From Ceratodon purpureus (lineage: Eukaryota > Streptophyta > Bryopsida > Pseudoditrichales > Ditrichaceae), in NCBI GenBank assembly GCA_014871385.1, contig CM026426.1, forward strand, positions 17,608,183 through 17,672,182: a DNA stretch of 64,000 nt, in the 5' to 3' direction. A program made the translations under genes and the position numbers. This document shows positions 22,606 to 32,675 of this stretch, piece by piece. The notes beneath the pieces were generated by a model, which was not told the origin of the DNA, searched no databases, and worked only from the letters and a program-made list of their open reading frames with translations. Every line of letters begins with the position of its first letter. Position 1 is the stretch's first letter.

Positions 22606-24060
22606 GCCTTCAAGGTTAATGAGGATCATAGGCTCATTGCGGAGCTTGGATTGGATAGGTGGTGGGATATTGTTGTGAACGGGCCAATCAGGTTGGTAGC
22701 TGGCACGAAGGTGAAGGACCAGAATCTGTACAGGTTCACCCTAACCCAAGGGCATGCTAAGAATTGTGTGTGCCTGTTTACAGAGGAAGAGTACGAGGAG
22801 CTTGTAGAGGAATCGCATTACAAGTGCCAATACCATGTTTACCGTGCCCATGGAAGGGAGCAGAGAAGATGATTTTGGTGCAGGTACTGCTACGAGGATT
22901 TCTCAGATAAGAACGCTCTCTCCTACCATCCACACAAAAATTTCTGTAGAGGTTGGAAGACATTGACAGGTGGAAAACAGGGGGTGTTTAAGATGTACCC
23001 TACATTTGAGACCAGTGACACAAAATTGGTGAAGCACATACTCTTGAAGCATGGGCTGAAGTTCCCAGAAGTTGAAGGGAAACGACCCTGGGCTCCAAGA
23101 CGAGGAGAGGTGGCGATTTCGAGTGGTGTGGAAGCAAAGCTGCCACGGTCATCTTCTTCGAGGGGCTTACAGGTCGGAGGGACAGCTACAGGTGGCGGTA
23201 GACAGAGAAAGAAAAACACTCGGGAGGGACCGGGGTCGCCCACAGTGAAAGAACTAGTGGAGGAACTAAAGTCAAAGCGTCCATCCAGGAGGCAAAAGAG
23301 AAGGATGAAGACGCCCAAAAGTTCCGAATCAGAAGACGACACAGCAGTCACAATACAGTCCGGTACTAGTGTACTGCGAAGGAGTCAAAGGAAGAAGCCC
23401 CCGGCTACAGACCCGATTAGGAGAGATGGAGATTGCGAGGAGGTGGGAGACCAGAGAAAAAAGGGGAAAAAACGATTGTGTAGGAAACGGGCTACATCAG
23501 TGTCAGAGAAGGGGCCCTGTGAGTCCGAGACAGGAGGGACAGCGGGCGAGAGTATACAGCTGGAGCACTTGGACAGTGAAGGATTCGCACCTAGAGAGGC
23601 AGCTGGTCTATGCGAGTTGAACGTCGCACAAGAAGTAGGAGGGGAGGACAAAGACACCACCTTCCATGTAGTGCAAAGGAATTTACACTTTGAGGCCGGT
23701 GAGAGAGAAGAGGTAAACAAAGAGCAGGTCCCTCTCGAGGATCTTATTGACGTTGGTGACGGTGGGGTTCTTGAAAGGGTCTGTACTCCTCATCCAGCCC
23801 CATTAGTAGCTCAGTTTAGAGGGTCTAGGAGAGACGAGGTCATTCGGGCGGCACAAAGTCGTGCAGCCCTGCTAACTATAAGTGACCTACAGGATGTAAA
23901 TCCTCCTCCAAAGCCACTGTCCGCACCCGGTCTCTATCGCCTTTTCATGGAAGGCCCAGTCCCGCTTGTTGACAAGGTGTTGTTGACTGCACCGGAGAAA
24001 TGTATGGAAATGCTCACTGGTATGGAAGCTAGTGGGCAACTCGGGGTGAAGATTGTTTAA
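22606..24060 (+). pseudogene. Ulp1-element copy 1, N-terminal zinc-finger region
   Basis: An open frame runs from VNEDHRLIAELGLDRWW to a TAA at 24058, broken by one TGA at 22870-22872 (GREQRR*FWCRYCYEDF). The region after the stop has a CxxC...H...C finger (CRYCYEDFSDKNALSYH), then KMYPTFE, then a long basic/acidic linker, and ends with PGLYRLFMEGPV. Copy 2 has the same order (INEDKRLIDGLGLETW, CLYTEREY, YCHEDFSDKNVISYH, KMYPTFT, PGLYHLIQESPV), which supports real descent from a coding sequence. No transposase motif. The TGA fits CGA to TGA. Function unknown; possibly DNA binding. Confidence 0.6.
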
Positions 24061-24270
24061 GCTTTGGGTCATTGGATTCAGTGGCGCATGGCGCGTGTGG
24101 TACGCTGTACTTACCCTCTGATAATAGTCTGTAGTGCGATACTTATATGAGACAATCTGTAGGGCGATATTTATATGTGACAATCTGTAGTGCGACCATT
24201 TGTGTAGTGGAAAGGGTTTGTTTGTGAGGAATTGACGCTATTTGGTTGTATTATCCGTGATGAACAGGGA

Positions 24271-25656
24271 CTAGACACCACTCTCCCGGAAGAAGAAGGA
24301 GTACAAACACTGGTTCATCGTGCAGCAAGCTGCTGGAACCTTTATGTGACTGTGCATGACAATGAGGGAAGGGTAACTGAGCTGAAGAGACTCAATGAAT
24401 TCTTGTAGTACAAAAAACATGCTAGGGAGTATGAGGAGTATAAGGTAGCAAGAGTGCAAGAATTCAAGGAGTTATATGTATGGAGAGCATTGGAAGATTT
24501 TGAGTTAGTAGAGCGTGCCTCCATTGATGAGGAGAATGACTGGTCCTGGTCGCCTCTTTATCAAACTCTTCTTAGGGACCCCCAAATTGGCGGACCACTG
24601 CGCCCTTGGAAGCACACCTCAACCGAATTGGAGGAGATCATGAGGGTCTTGGCCGAGGAGGTAGGAGAGAACAAGTCCAACTTGGAGGTAGAGTGTCCAC
24701 ACGTGGTGCGTGCTCTGAAGCTTTACATGAGGATGACGGAGGGGCGTGGTGTACCACTGGCACACCCAGTTCACGGTATGACAAGGGCGAGGCTCCTGGA
24801 GATTGCGAGGGATGGAGTGGAGTCGCGGCGCCTGTCTGTATGCGCCCAAGATCTGGTTGATATTGGATTTGCATATTTTCCATGTACCTTTGGCGGGACC
24901 TTTGGGAAAACGAGGGAACCGACTTATACTTCTTGCTAAGACATGGTCGCACTGATGGGATTTCAAGGTTCGCGTCAGGACGTAGTGCTGCAGAAGATAG
25001 AGGATTTCATGAAGAAAATTGCTCGACGTGCTCTTGTAGATCTGTGGCGAATGCAGGACCATAGACTCGAAGTGGCTGCGATGTGGTATACCCCACCTCC
25101 CGAGGATCCTGGTGCACTGCGACACCAATGTGAAGAGGTAAGCAATGCTGCTAAACCGAGTTGAAGTTTAAATTTATGTAGTGCTGTAGTGCAGTTCAAA
25201 TATCTATGTATCTGGGGCTGACATGTAGTGTGTCTTTGGTTGCAATGTTAGGTGTTTTCCACGGTGCATATCTTGAGGGAGAATATTGACCTCGGTTGGG
25301 CGATGCTGGGGTTGGAGAACCAAGAGCCACCTACAAAGACACTACGGTCATATGTAGAGAAGGTTGTGGATGCACTGACGGAGCTACATACCAAGGAGCA
25401 GGATATAGCTTTCAAGATTCTTGGGAACAATAATGAAGGTGCTCCAGAGTCATCATCGATGTCTAGCCCTGTTAACTTGGATCATCTGGACGTTCCTCAG
25501 ATGTCCCAGATTGTAGGTTCGCAGTTTCAGCACCATTTGGATTGGACTCAGATTGCAGTCTCTCCGGATGCGATGTCAGAGGAGAGGGAGAGACGTCTTC
25601 TTTGCGAGCACATCAAGGTGCGAGCTCCAGTGGTAGTGGAGGACGGTGATAGCTAG
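24271..25656 (+). pseudogene. Ulp1-element copy 1, middle region
   Basis: The frame from about 24271 reads through LVHRAASCWNLYVTVHDNEG to LNEFL*YKKHARE, with an in-frame TAG at 24406-24408. Copy 2 has CAG (LQYLKDKA) at that place. It continues with DWSWSPLYQTLL, CPHVVRALKLYMRM, GMTRARLLEIARD and SVCAQDLVDIGFAYFPC. After a divergent stretch the similarity resumes at MVALMGFQG and IARRALVDLWRM, then after an intron NIDLGWAMLGLENQEPP. Each block has a partner in copy 2 in the same order. No known domain recognised between the N-terminal finger and the C48 domain. Confidence 0.6.
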
Positions 25657-26142
25657 TGGCATCATAAAATCCCATGCCATCTTCAGTTGAGGCTCGGACA
25701 AGGATTATCTACGTACTTAGCTAATCCTACGCGTCTATTGGATTATGATCACGGTGGCGAGAATTCGTTTCAAGATATGGCTACAGCTCTGATTGATGTG
25801 GACATCCGAGGAGCACCATTGGAGACGACCGAGGTTTAGGTGGGAGAGGAGGGTGATCCAAACATGGATGCTACAAGCGACGCTGCTGTAGTGCATGGAC
25901 CAACTACAACAGAGTACCACACACCTAGTAGGTAGTGTAGCCCTACAATTCTCTTGTCCGTAACTTCCTATTGCCATGTACAAAGTATGCACTACTTCCG
26001 TCTTGTTTGCTCTTGCAAAACAGTACCTATCCCTAGCTATAGTGCATGTAGTTCATGTAGCAGTTTGCTCACTGTAGCATTGTATTGGACATGGATTTTG
26101 CGACAATATAAATAAAGGGATTTTTATCATTGCAGTTTACTC
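25657..26142. other. Poorly conserved linker/intron of Ulp1-element copy 1
   Basis: Reading frames are short. Many words of the type TAGTGCATGTAG / CACTGTAGCA occur here and again at 26840-26940. The segment lies between the middle region and the C48 domain and probably holds an intron and a disordered linker. Confidence 0.3.
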
Positions 26143-26834
26143 AATATGTCGAAGGAACAAATCTCTCTAGAAGGTGGCCAAGAGAGTGGAGGATACTTGG
26201 ACTTCTCTTTTGGCGGAGAGAAGATCAGGCTGACCTTGAAGCTAGACCTGGATATCCTTGATTGTTGTGGCATGGGGTTGAGTCCGTCATTGATGGATTG
26301 GTTTGCAGCCTAGTTTAGTGGAGATATCCCTCCTGCCACGCTTATTTGCAAGACAGAGTTTGCAGTGTCCTTGAGGGCCCTTACTAATTGCTCTGTCTTG
26401 GCACAGGCACTACGTGGATTCTATGAGACGAACACTTATATTGCCGAATTTAGGGGCAAGATTTTGTTCATTCCTGTATTTGACTGCAGGCATTGGAGTT
26501 TGGCGGTGATTTCAGATGAGGGCTTCTTCAAGTTCGATTCTGGTTACCACACCAATTCCAATTTTCACGGGCCACAACCTCTTTATGAAGCAATGGCCAA
26601 AGTGTGGTGCATGGCAAATGGGCACGGTCCGGGTACAACTGAATGGAAGAGAGCGGCATCTATAAAGTCTTGGGTCCATGCTAGTTGTCCAGAGCAGCCA
26701 AACGACTGGATATGCGGATTTTATGTGGCCTGCTACATAGTGATGTTGAATAAATATCTGAAGCGGACCACCGCAGATGAGAGGATCTGGGAGGAAGCTA
26801 TAAGTAAAGTGCACATTGTGGTGTTTGAATAAAT
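26143..26834 (+). pseudogene. Ulp1-element copy 1, C48 (Ulp1-like) cysteine protease domain
   Basis: The reading frame contains the C48 hallmarks in order: CRHWSLAVI (catalytic His), FFKFDSGY (catalytic Asp), CPEQPNDW (oxyanion Gln) and ICGFYVACYIVM (nucleophile Cys). The family cleaves SUMO or related modifiers, and Ulp1-like domains are known passengers of plant Mutator-like and other elements. An in-frame TAG at 26311-26313 (DWFAA*FSGDIPP) precedes the catalytic part; copy 2 has TGG at that place. The open ORF 26365-26834 retains all four residues, so the domain itself is not visibly damaged, but the full protein is interrupted. Confidence 0.75.
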
Positions 26835-28324
26835 AGTCTGTTGTAGCGAATGTACTACTGTAGTGGTTGTAATATTGTGCTGGTTTTAGTGCTGCAGTGG
26901 TTGTAGTGCGGTAGTAGGGTTGTTGTAGTGTTATATTATGAGGAATATGGGTTCAGGTTTAGGATAAATGAATTCTATTTGACATCGACGGGAATGGTGG
27001 AACGATGTGCAGATGTCGGGGTGTTTTGATCACAACGAGGTGTTAGCGTTACGGAATGCATTGAAGAACGCTATAGTAACTGCACTATATTGCGGGATGG
27101 CGGGTCCTTACAAATGTGAAGTTTCCGTAGGGTTGTATGGCGACAACGTTGGAAGCCCTTAATCGTTGTAGGACAGTCGGTGCTGAACAGAGTTTTGTAA
27201 ATTATTTTTCGAGCCATTTTCTGGCATCGGCTTTGTATTTTTAGATGTATATTTCAAATTAAATTTCACTTAAAAAGTCACGGATCTACGACATGTCTCA
27301 AGTGTTTTCTAGGATGCTAAGCTTGAGAAGGACTACTGAATATTTATAGGATGAATAAATTACGCAAACATATCAAAAGATAAATAAATTACGGAGATTT
27401 TTTTAAGGAAATTAAAAAAAGAAGTTTAATCACATTGTAACTTAAAAACATATGTATCTCTATAAATCAAAGATTCAAGGGAACTGAATAAATTACACAT
27501 GAGGTATTCCAGTGGAAAATTTAATCACAGACTTAAACGAATGAATAGAACAAAACAGAAAGGAAAATAAGAAATTCATTCTGATGGAAGAACACCATTT
27601 GGCTCTATGGAAAAGAGAAAAAACAAAATAATAATTAATTAAGCAATATAAATAAAAGTAAAAATAACATTCAAGATGAAACAATTAAGAGATTAACATG
27701 TTGAAGTAAAGAAAATTAGAGGGAAATGTGAAAAGGGAAAATAAAACTGATTAGCAAAGATTAAGGGTATAAGAAAGAATAGACACGAAGCATTGAAGTG
27801 GAGAATTTATTCCAAAAAAAGCAAAGAATGGTTTAGGGTCAAAATATAATATATACCAACCCGAACAATGAGCAATTTATAATCTAATATATGGAAGTAA
27901 TGGGAAACATAACATTAAAATCAAAGGATTAATGAGGAGAAAGAGTGGAGTCATAAAGTGGAAAAAAAAAAAGGGAAAAAAAATGAAAAAAATTGAAGTA
28001 AGAAATTAAATGCAAGCAAAGAGAAAAAAAAGGAAGATATGAAGAAAAAATTACTTTAAGATGAAACATTTAAAAAGAATGGGAAAAATAAAAATGATAA
28101 AATTGAAATCAAAGGATTAATGTGGAGAAAGAGTGGAGTCATAAAGTGAAAAAACAAAGGAGGGAAAAAAATTTAAAAAATTGAAATAAGAAATTAAATG
28201 CAAATAAAGAAAACTATAAGGAAATTATGAAAGAAATATAAAATTAAGAGGAAACACTTTAAGACGATAAGATTAATTATAGATGATGCAATAAGGAATT
28301 AGGATCTCAAATAAAACGATATAG
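26835..28324. repeat. AT-rich spacer with a duplicated block of about 190 bp
   Basis: No genes. From 27.2 kb the sequence is very A-rich. A block beginning AATCAAAGGATTAATG and containing AGAAAGAGTGGAGTCATAAA occurs at about 27917 and again at about 28106, a spacing of about 189 bp. The first part (26840-26940) has repeated TGTAGTG words that may be the 3' end of Ulp1-element copy 1. The spacer continues to the right of the hAT unit at 45126. Confidence 0.6.
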
Positions 28325-28332
28325 GTTTTAAG
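28325..28332. repeat. hAT target site duplication, left copy (GTTTTAAG)
   Basis: Eight bases GTTTTAAG directly precede CAAGGTTGTCAC. The same eight follow the other end at 45118-45125. hAT transposases make 8-bp duplications. Confidence 0.85.
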
Positions 28333-28489
28333 CAAGGTTGTCACGGTCGTCCGGGTTGCTCGGGACGTGGGGACGTCCGCGGACGTCCGCCAGCGCCACA
28401 GGACGTCCTGTGACTTAGAAAAAAAAAATCACCCGCATAGGTTTCACCCCGGGGTGAAACCACACCTTGTACGCGAATGAGGGGTTGCG

Positions 28490-28735
28490 GAGGAGGGTGC
28501 GGCCGTCGCCGCGGAGGGAGGCCGGGCCGTCGGCCGCGTCGGGAAGGGGCCGTCCCCGGCGACGGCCCCTTGCCGTCGCCGCGGTGGGGGGGCCGTCCCC
28601 GGCGAGGGCCCCTTGCCATCGCCGCGGAGGGGGGGGCCGTCCCCGGCGACGGCCCCTTGCCGTCGCCGCGGTGCGGGGGGCCGTCCTTGGCGACGGCCCC
28701 TTCGACGGCCGTGACAATCCATGATCGGACGGCCC
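28490..28735. repeat. GC-rich GGCCGTC array 1
   Basis: About 245 bp of CGCGG, GGGGCCGTCC and GACGGCCCC words repeated at about 15-45 bp spacing, with long units of about 55 bp (GGCCGTCCCCGGCGACGGCC recurring). Extremely CpG-rich against AT-rich surroundings. Many overlapping ORFs in all frames are artefacts of composition. It sits between the left terminus and the transposase promoter, in the position of a subterminal transposase-binding region. Confidence 0.85.
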
Positions 28736-28811
28736 CTCGCTTGACTTACAGCCTCGACGGCCGTCCTCCCTTGATTTTTAGGGCTTACCCCTTGGCATTT
28801 CATGGGATGAG

Positions 28812-28818
28812 TATAAAA
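28812..28818 (+). promoter_or_regulatory. TATA box of the hAT transposase gene
   Basis: TATAAAA within GAGTATAAAAGACCCC, immediately downstream of the GC-rich array and about 210 bp upstream of the ATG at 29025. Confidence 0.65.
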
Positions 28819-29024
28819 GACCCCTCCTGAAAGTTGGCATTATACTTCTGAATTGTACTCCATGTGCTACTAGTTGCACTAATATACGTGTGTATCTGTT
28901 GCATGGTGAACGGCGGCGTTCAGAAGTGTGTTGAATTGGAGCTTCTTTGGAGGCTCTAGTTCTCTTGAGGACGTGGTACCCCCGATTTTTTGAAGTTTTT
29001 CCGGGCGATCTATCAAGTGCACCA

Positions 29025-32009
29025 ATGGCGTCTAAAAGTTACTCCCCATGGTGTACCGAAGTCCATATGATCGATGCGGAGAAGAAGAAGAGTGAGATGG
29101 TTCAATGTATGCTATGCAAGAACACTTTCGCAAAGAGGATTGAGCGGATGCTCAGTCATTTGGGCTATGGCAAAGTTCTAGGGGTACGGACTAGTGGAGT
29201 AGGTCGTTGCACTAATTTGTCACCCGCTATACAGTCCTTGTTCAAGAATTGCGGTGGCAAATTCCCCAACGACTCCAGAATATTCATGTCGGAGCAGAGT
29301 ACTTCCCCCGTGACTCGTGGCAATATATCCCCGAGAGTGAACACTCCCATGGATGTGGACTCATGCGCTGGATCCCGGGTTTCAACTCCGAAGAATGAAC
29401 CCGTTTTATTTGGTGAGGGTGTACCTTTCATTTCCACTCTTCCGGGGGAAGGTAGTGGACAGTTTCCTCCTTTGAAGGCAAAGAGGCAATCTTCCCTTCA
29501 AGAGGGCTTCGAAGAGACTCAGAGGCAAGAATGCGACAAAGCATGGGCCACATGTTTTTACGAGAACAGTATCTCGTTTAACGTGGCTCGGAGTGCCTCT
29601 TTCAAGGACGCGGTGTTGAAGATGTCCAACATGAAGAGATCATACACACCTCCATCTTTCCACCATCTCCGAACAAATTTACTAGCCCAAGCAAGGACTG
29701 ATTTGGAGACTTCCTTGAATGATAGGATTTTTTCCAGTGTTAGGAAGTACGGGGGAACGTTGGCCCTCGATGGATGGACTTCTGTAAGCAGCCGCCCTCT
29801 AATAAACGCAATGCTGGAATCTCCTGCTGGTGAGTTATTCTTGGGAGCCGTTGACACGAGTGGGAAAGAGAAGGATGCCGTCTTCGTAGCGACCGTCATT
29901 GAGAAGTTTATCCAACAAGTTGGAGAACAGAACATCATTCAAGTATGCTACGATAATGCTCCGGTGATGCTTAATGCCGGAAAGTTGGTCCAAGCACTCT
30001 ATCCATCCATATTTGTCCAAGGATGTGTTGCCCATGCGATGGACCTTTTGTTGGAGGATTGGAGTAAGATGAAGTGGGTGAAGGAGCTCCTAGATCGGGC
30101 TAAGAACTTGGTTAAGTTCATAAAGATAAGGCAAATGCCACTCTCGGTATTTCGAAAGCACGAGGCAAAACTTAGCTTGCTGATGCCTGGTCAGACTAGG
30201 TTTGCATCGCACTACATTATGATTTCGCGTCTATTGAAGGTTCGAGGAGCATTGGAGCAGAGCGTTGTGGATCCTGACTGGAGAAACTACGAAACAAAGA
30301 AGACCTTATCTGCGCGTGACAAAGCGAAGATCTCACGCGATGTTAAGAGGGTTGTCTTGGATGACGTTTTCTGGGAGCAATGTGCAAACTTCAAGTGGAT
30401 GACGAGTCCCGTTGTATATGCCCTACGAGAGTTTGATGCGAAGGAATCGGCATTGGGTAAAGCCTACGTCGTTCTCCGCAACCTTGAGAAGCATGTTCTC
30501 TCTTTACGCCATGAGCCCTTCAGATTAGACTCTGACAATGCTGATTTGTGCGAGGACTCATTCTATGAGCGTAAAGCCATGGTCACATCACCCTTATAGT
30601 GTGCTGCTGCGCTTCTAAACCCTTATCTGATTGACGATGAGGACCTTCACAATGATACTGATGCGATGGCATCGGCGAAGGAGGTCTTGTTGTCGATGGC
30701 TCCTCCGACACTGAAGGAAGTGGTCATAGAAGAGTTCTTTGCATTTTGTGAAGCTTATCCTCCGTTTCGTGACGTACGTGACTCCTCTAAGTCACAATTG
30801 CCGCCTTCTGGTTGGTGGGATATATACGGATCCGCTGGTAAATTCATTTCCTTAATTGCAAAAAGGATTTTAGCTCAGCCCCTGTCTTCTTCTTCATGCG
30901 AGCGGAATTGGAGTAGCTACTCCTTTGTCCACGACAGGAAGCGAAACCGTTTACTTCCGGAGAGGGCTAATGACCTCGTGTTTGTGTATACAAATTCCAA
31001 GATAATTTCCCTGTCCAAGTTGAGTGCCTTCGGGAGGTTCTACGGGGAGTTGGAGGGGAAGGAGGATCCGAAGGCCGTGGAAACCCAAGACGTTGACTAC
31101 TCTAGTGAGTCTGATGTTGATCTACCCTTTGACGATCTATCAATTGACCCCCCTATTGAGGCCCTAGTCGACGACCTCGAGGTGTCTCCGAAAGGAAAAT
31201 CCCGTTGTTCTCATGCGCCGATGGAGCGTGCTTTCGAGTATGATGATGTCGAAGACGAAGGTACCAACGAGGAGGATACGATTCATCTTGCATCTTTTCT
31301 GAATGGAGACGGTTTATTATACAGTGATAAGATTCTGCGGGGAGTATCCTCTCATACTACCGTGGATTTGGTCGTACCAAAGAAAGAGGAAGACCCCACC
31401 CTTGATACTTCTAAGGTTGTTTCTCCAAACTTCAACCGCCTGAAGGACGATATGGTTCCACCCACTACAAAGGAGGATGTGCCCGTACCCGTATCGGGTG
31501 CATCTCGGACATTGTTTGGAACTGCAAAGACTAGGGTCCAAGTTGGTGGGTTCGAATCGTCCACGAGGTTGGTTGAATTGTCTAAAAAAATGAAGGCAGA
31601 TGCTAAGGCTGCTGAAGTAGCGGAGAAATGTAGGAAGAGATTGGTCCGAACCCGACAAGCGGACCCGGGCATCCTCTCTACTGATGACGGACTTCCAATT
31701 GGGCATCTCTTTGGGCCGAAGTTGGCTTTGGGAAAACCGGACATATTTCCTGAAAAACCCCCTGCTAGAGCCACGTCCAAGCGAAAGGGTGTAGACAAGA
31801 CTCAGAAGGTGTTGGCTTTCAATCCTAGGAAGCCAAAAACTCCTTTGGATGACCCGAATGGCCCAAAGAAGTTCCTGAACCCATTCGAGTCAAAGAAGAA
31901 GACTAAGGCGAGGGTGAAGAAGGTACGCGAGAGCGATGGCGATGACGAATACAATTCTTCCGGTCCTAGTGGGGCCGAAGTGAAGGACGACAGCGATTAT
32001 GTGGCCTGA
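29025..32009 (+). pseudogene. hAT-type transposase (BED finger-like, DUF659, hAT dimerisation), one nonsense codon
   Basis: Start chosen at ATG 29025 (ACCAATGGCG context, MASKSYSPWCTEVHM); the frame is open upstream but without ATG. Residues about 15-60 hold a BED-like finger (VQCMLCKNTFAKRIERMLSHL). Residues about 190-430 match the DUF659 pattern (YGGTLALDGWTSVSSRPLIN, NIIQVCYDNAPVM, FVQGCVAHAMDLLLEDW, PGQTRFASHYIM). The C-terminal dimerisation region is SGWWDIYGSAGKFISL to QPLSSSSCERNWSSY. An acidic, then lysine-rich tail of about 300 residues follows. A TAG at 30597-30599 (MVTSPL*CAAALLNPYLI) interrupts a frame open on both sides; the sequence across it matches the usual hAT LLNP motif, so it is a nonsense change in a gene of about 994 codons. 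Confidence 0.9.
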
Positions 32010-32376
32010 TTGCGCACGATAGTTAGAAGGCAGCATTTCCAGTGCAGCACCCTAGAATGCCACTCTTTTATGAATGTCCATTTCTAGAAACCATTATCAT
32101 ATCATATACATTTAACTTTTAAGCGGTGGTGCTTGCTCCCTCAATATTGTCCTCCACGTTGTGTACTTATGTTTACTTTGACTGTACTTCTCGCAATTTC
32201 TTTCTTGTATTGAATGTAGAAATTCTACATATGAAGTTTGATGCATCTAAGTACTAACAATCATTTCAACACAAATGCAACTCCGAGAAAACATAAATGA
32301 AATTGTATTAAAACCAGAGGTAATTTTTGCAAGTACATATAGAAGTAGTGTAAAGTCCATACACCCGGCTCCGCAA

Positions 32377-32379
<3 letters not shown>

Positions 32380-32412
<33 letters not shown>
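32380..32412. repeat. (TA)n microsatellite
   Basis: About 33 bases of perfect TA repeat between the 3' ends of the two convergent genes. Confidence 0.95.
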
Positions 32413-32413
<1 letters not shown>

Positions 32414-32675
32414 TGCTCTAAATACGACTATCACCCAGTGTATTGTCACATTAACCGTAGTAATGCGGGTACCATGTCCAACGAAAATACTGTACTCAAC
32501 GTCCATTGTTTGCATTTGACCTCCGAGTTTGGCGTCGCTGGCTTGGATGTGTAATCGTACCCCCCGATCGATATTCTTCTTCCACGCGTTCCAAAGAACG
32601 ACGATTATCTTCCCCCCATTCGGGGTCATCTTCATAAGGGTTGTCTCGATTGCGCTTCTTGGAATTCTTCCCGTC

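Noticed and set aside
28341..28830. Several ORFs of 85-119 codons, mostly Arg/Pro/Gly/Ala
   Set aside because: They overlap in five frames within a GC-rich repeat array; lack of stops follows from composition.
32380..32412. Transposon boundary at the TA repeat
   Set aside because: Simple dinucleotide microsatellite with no flanking inverted repeats.
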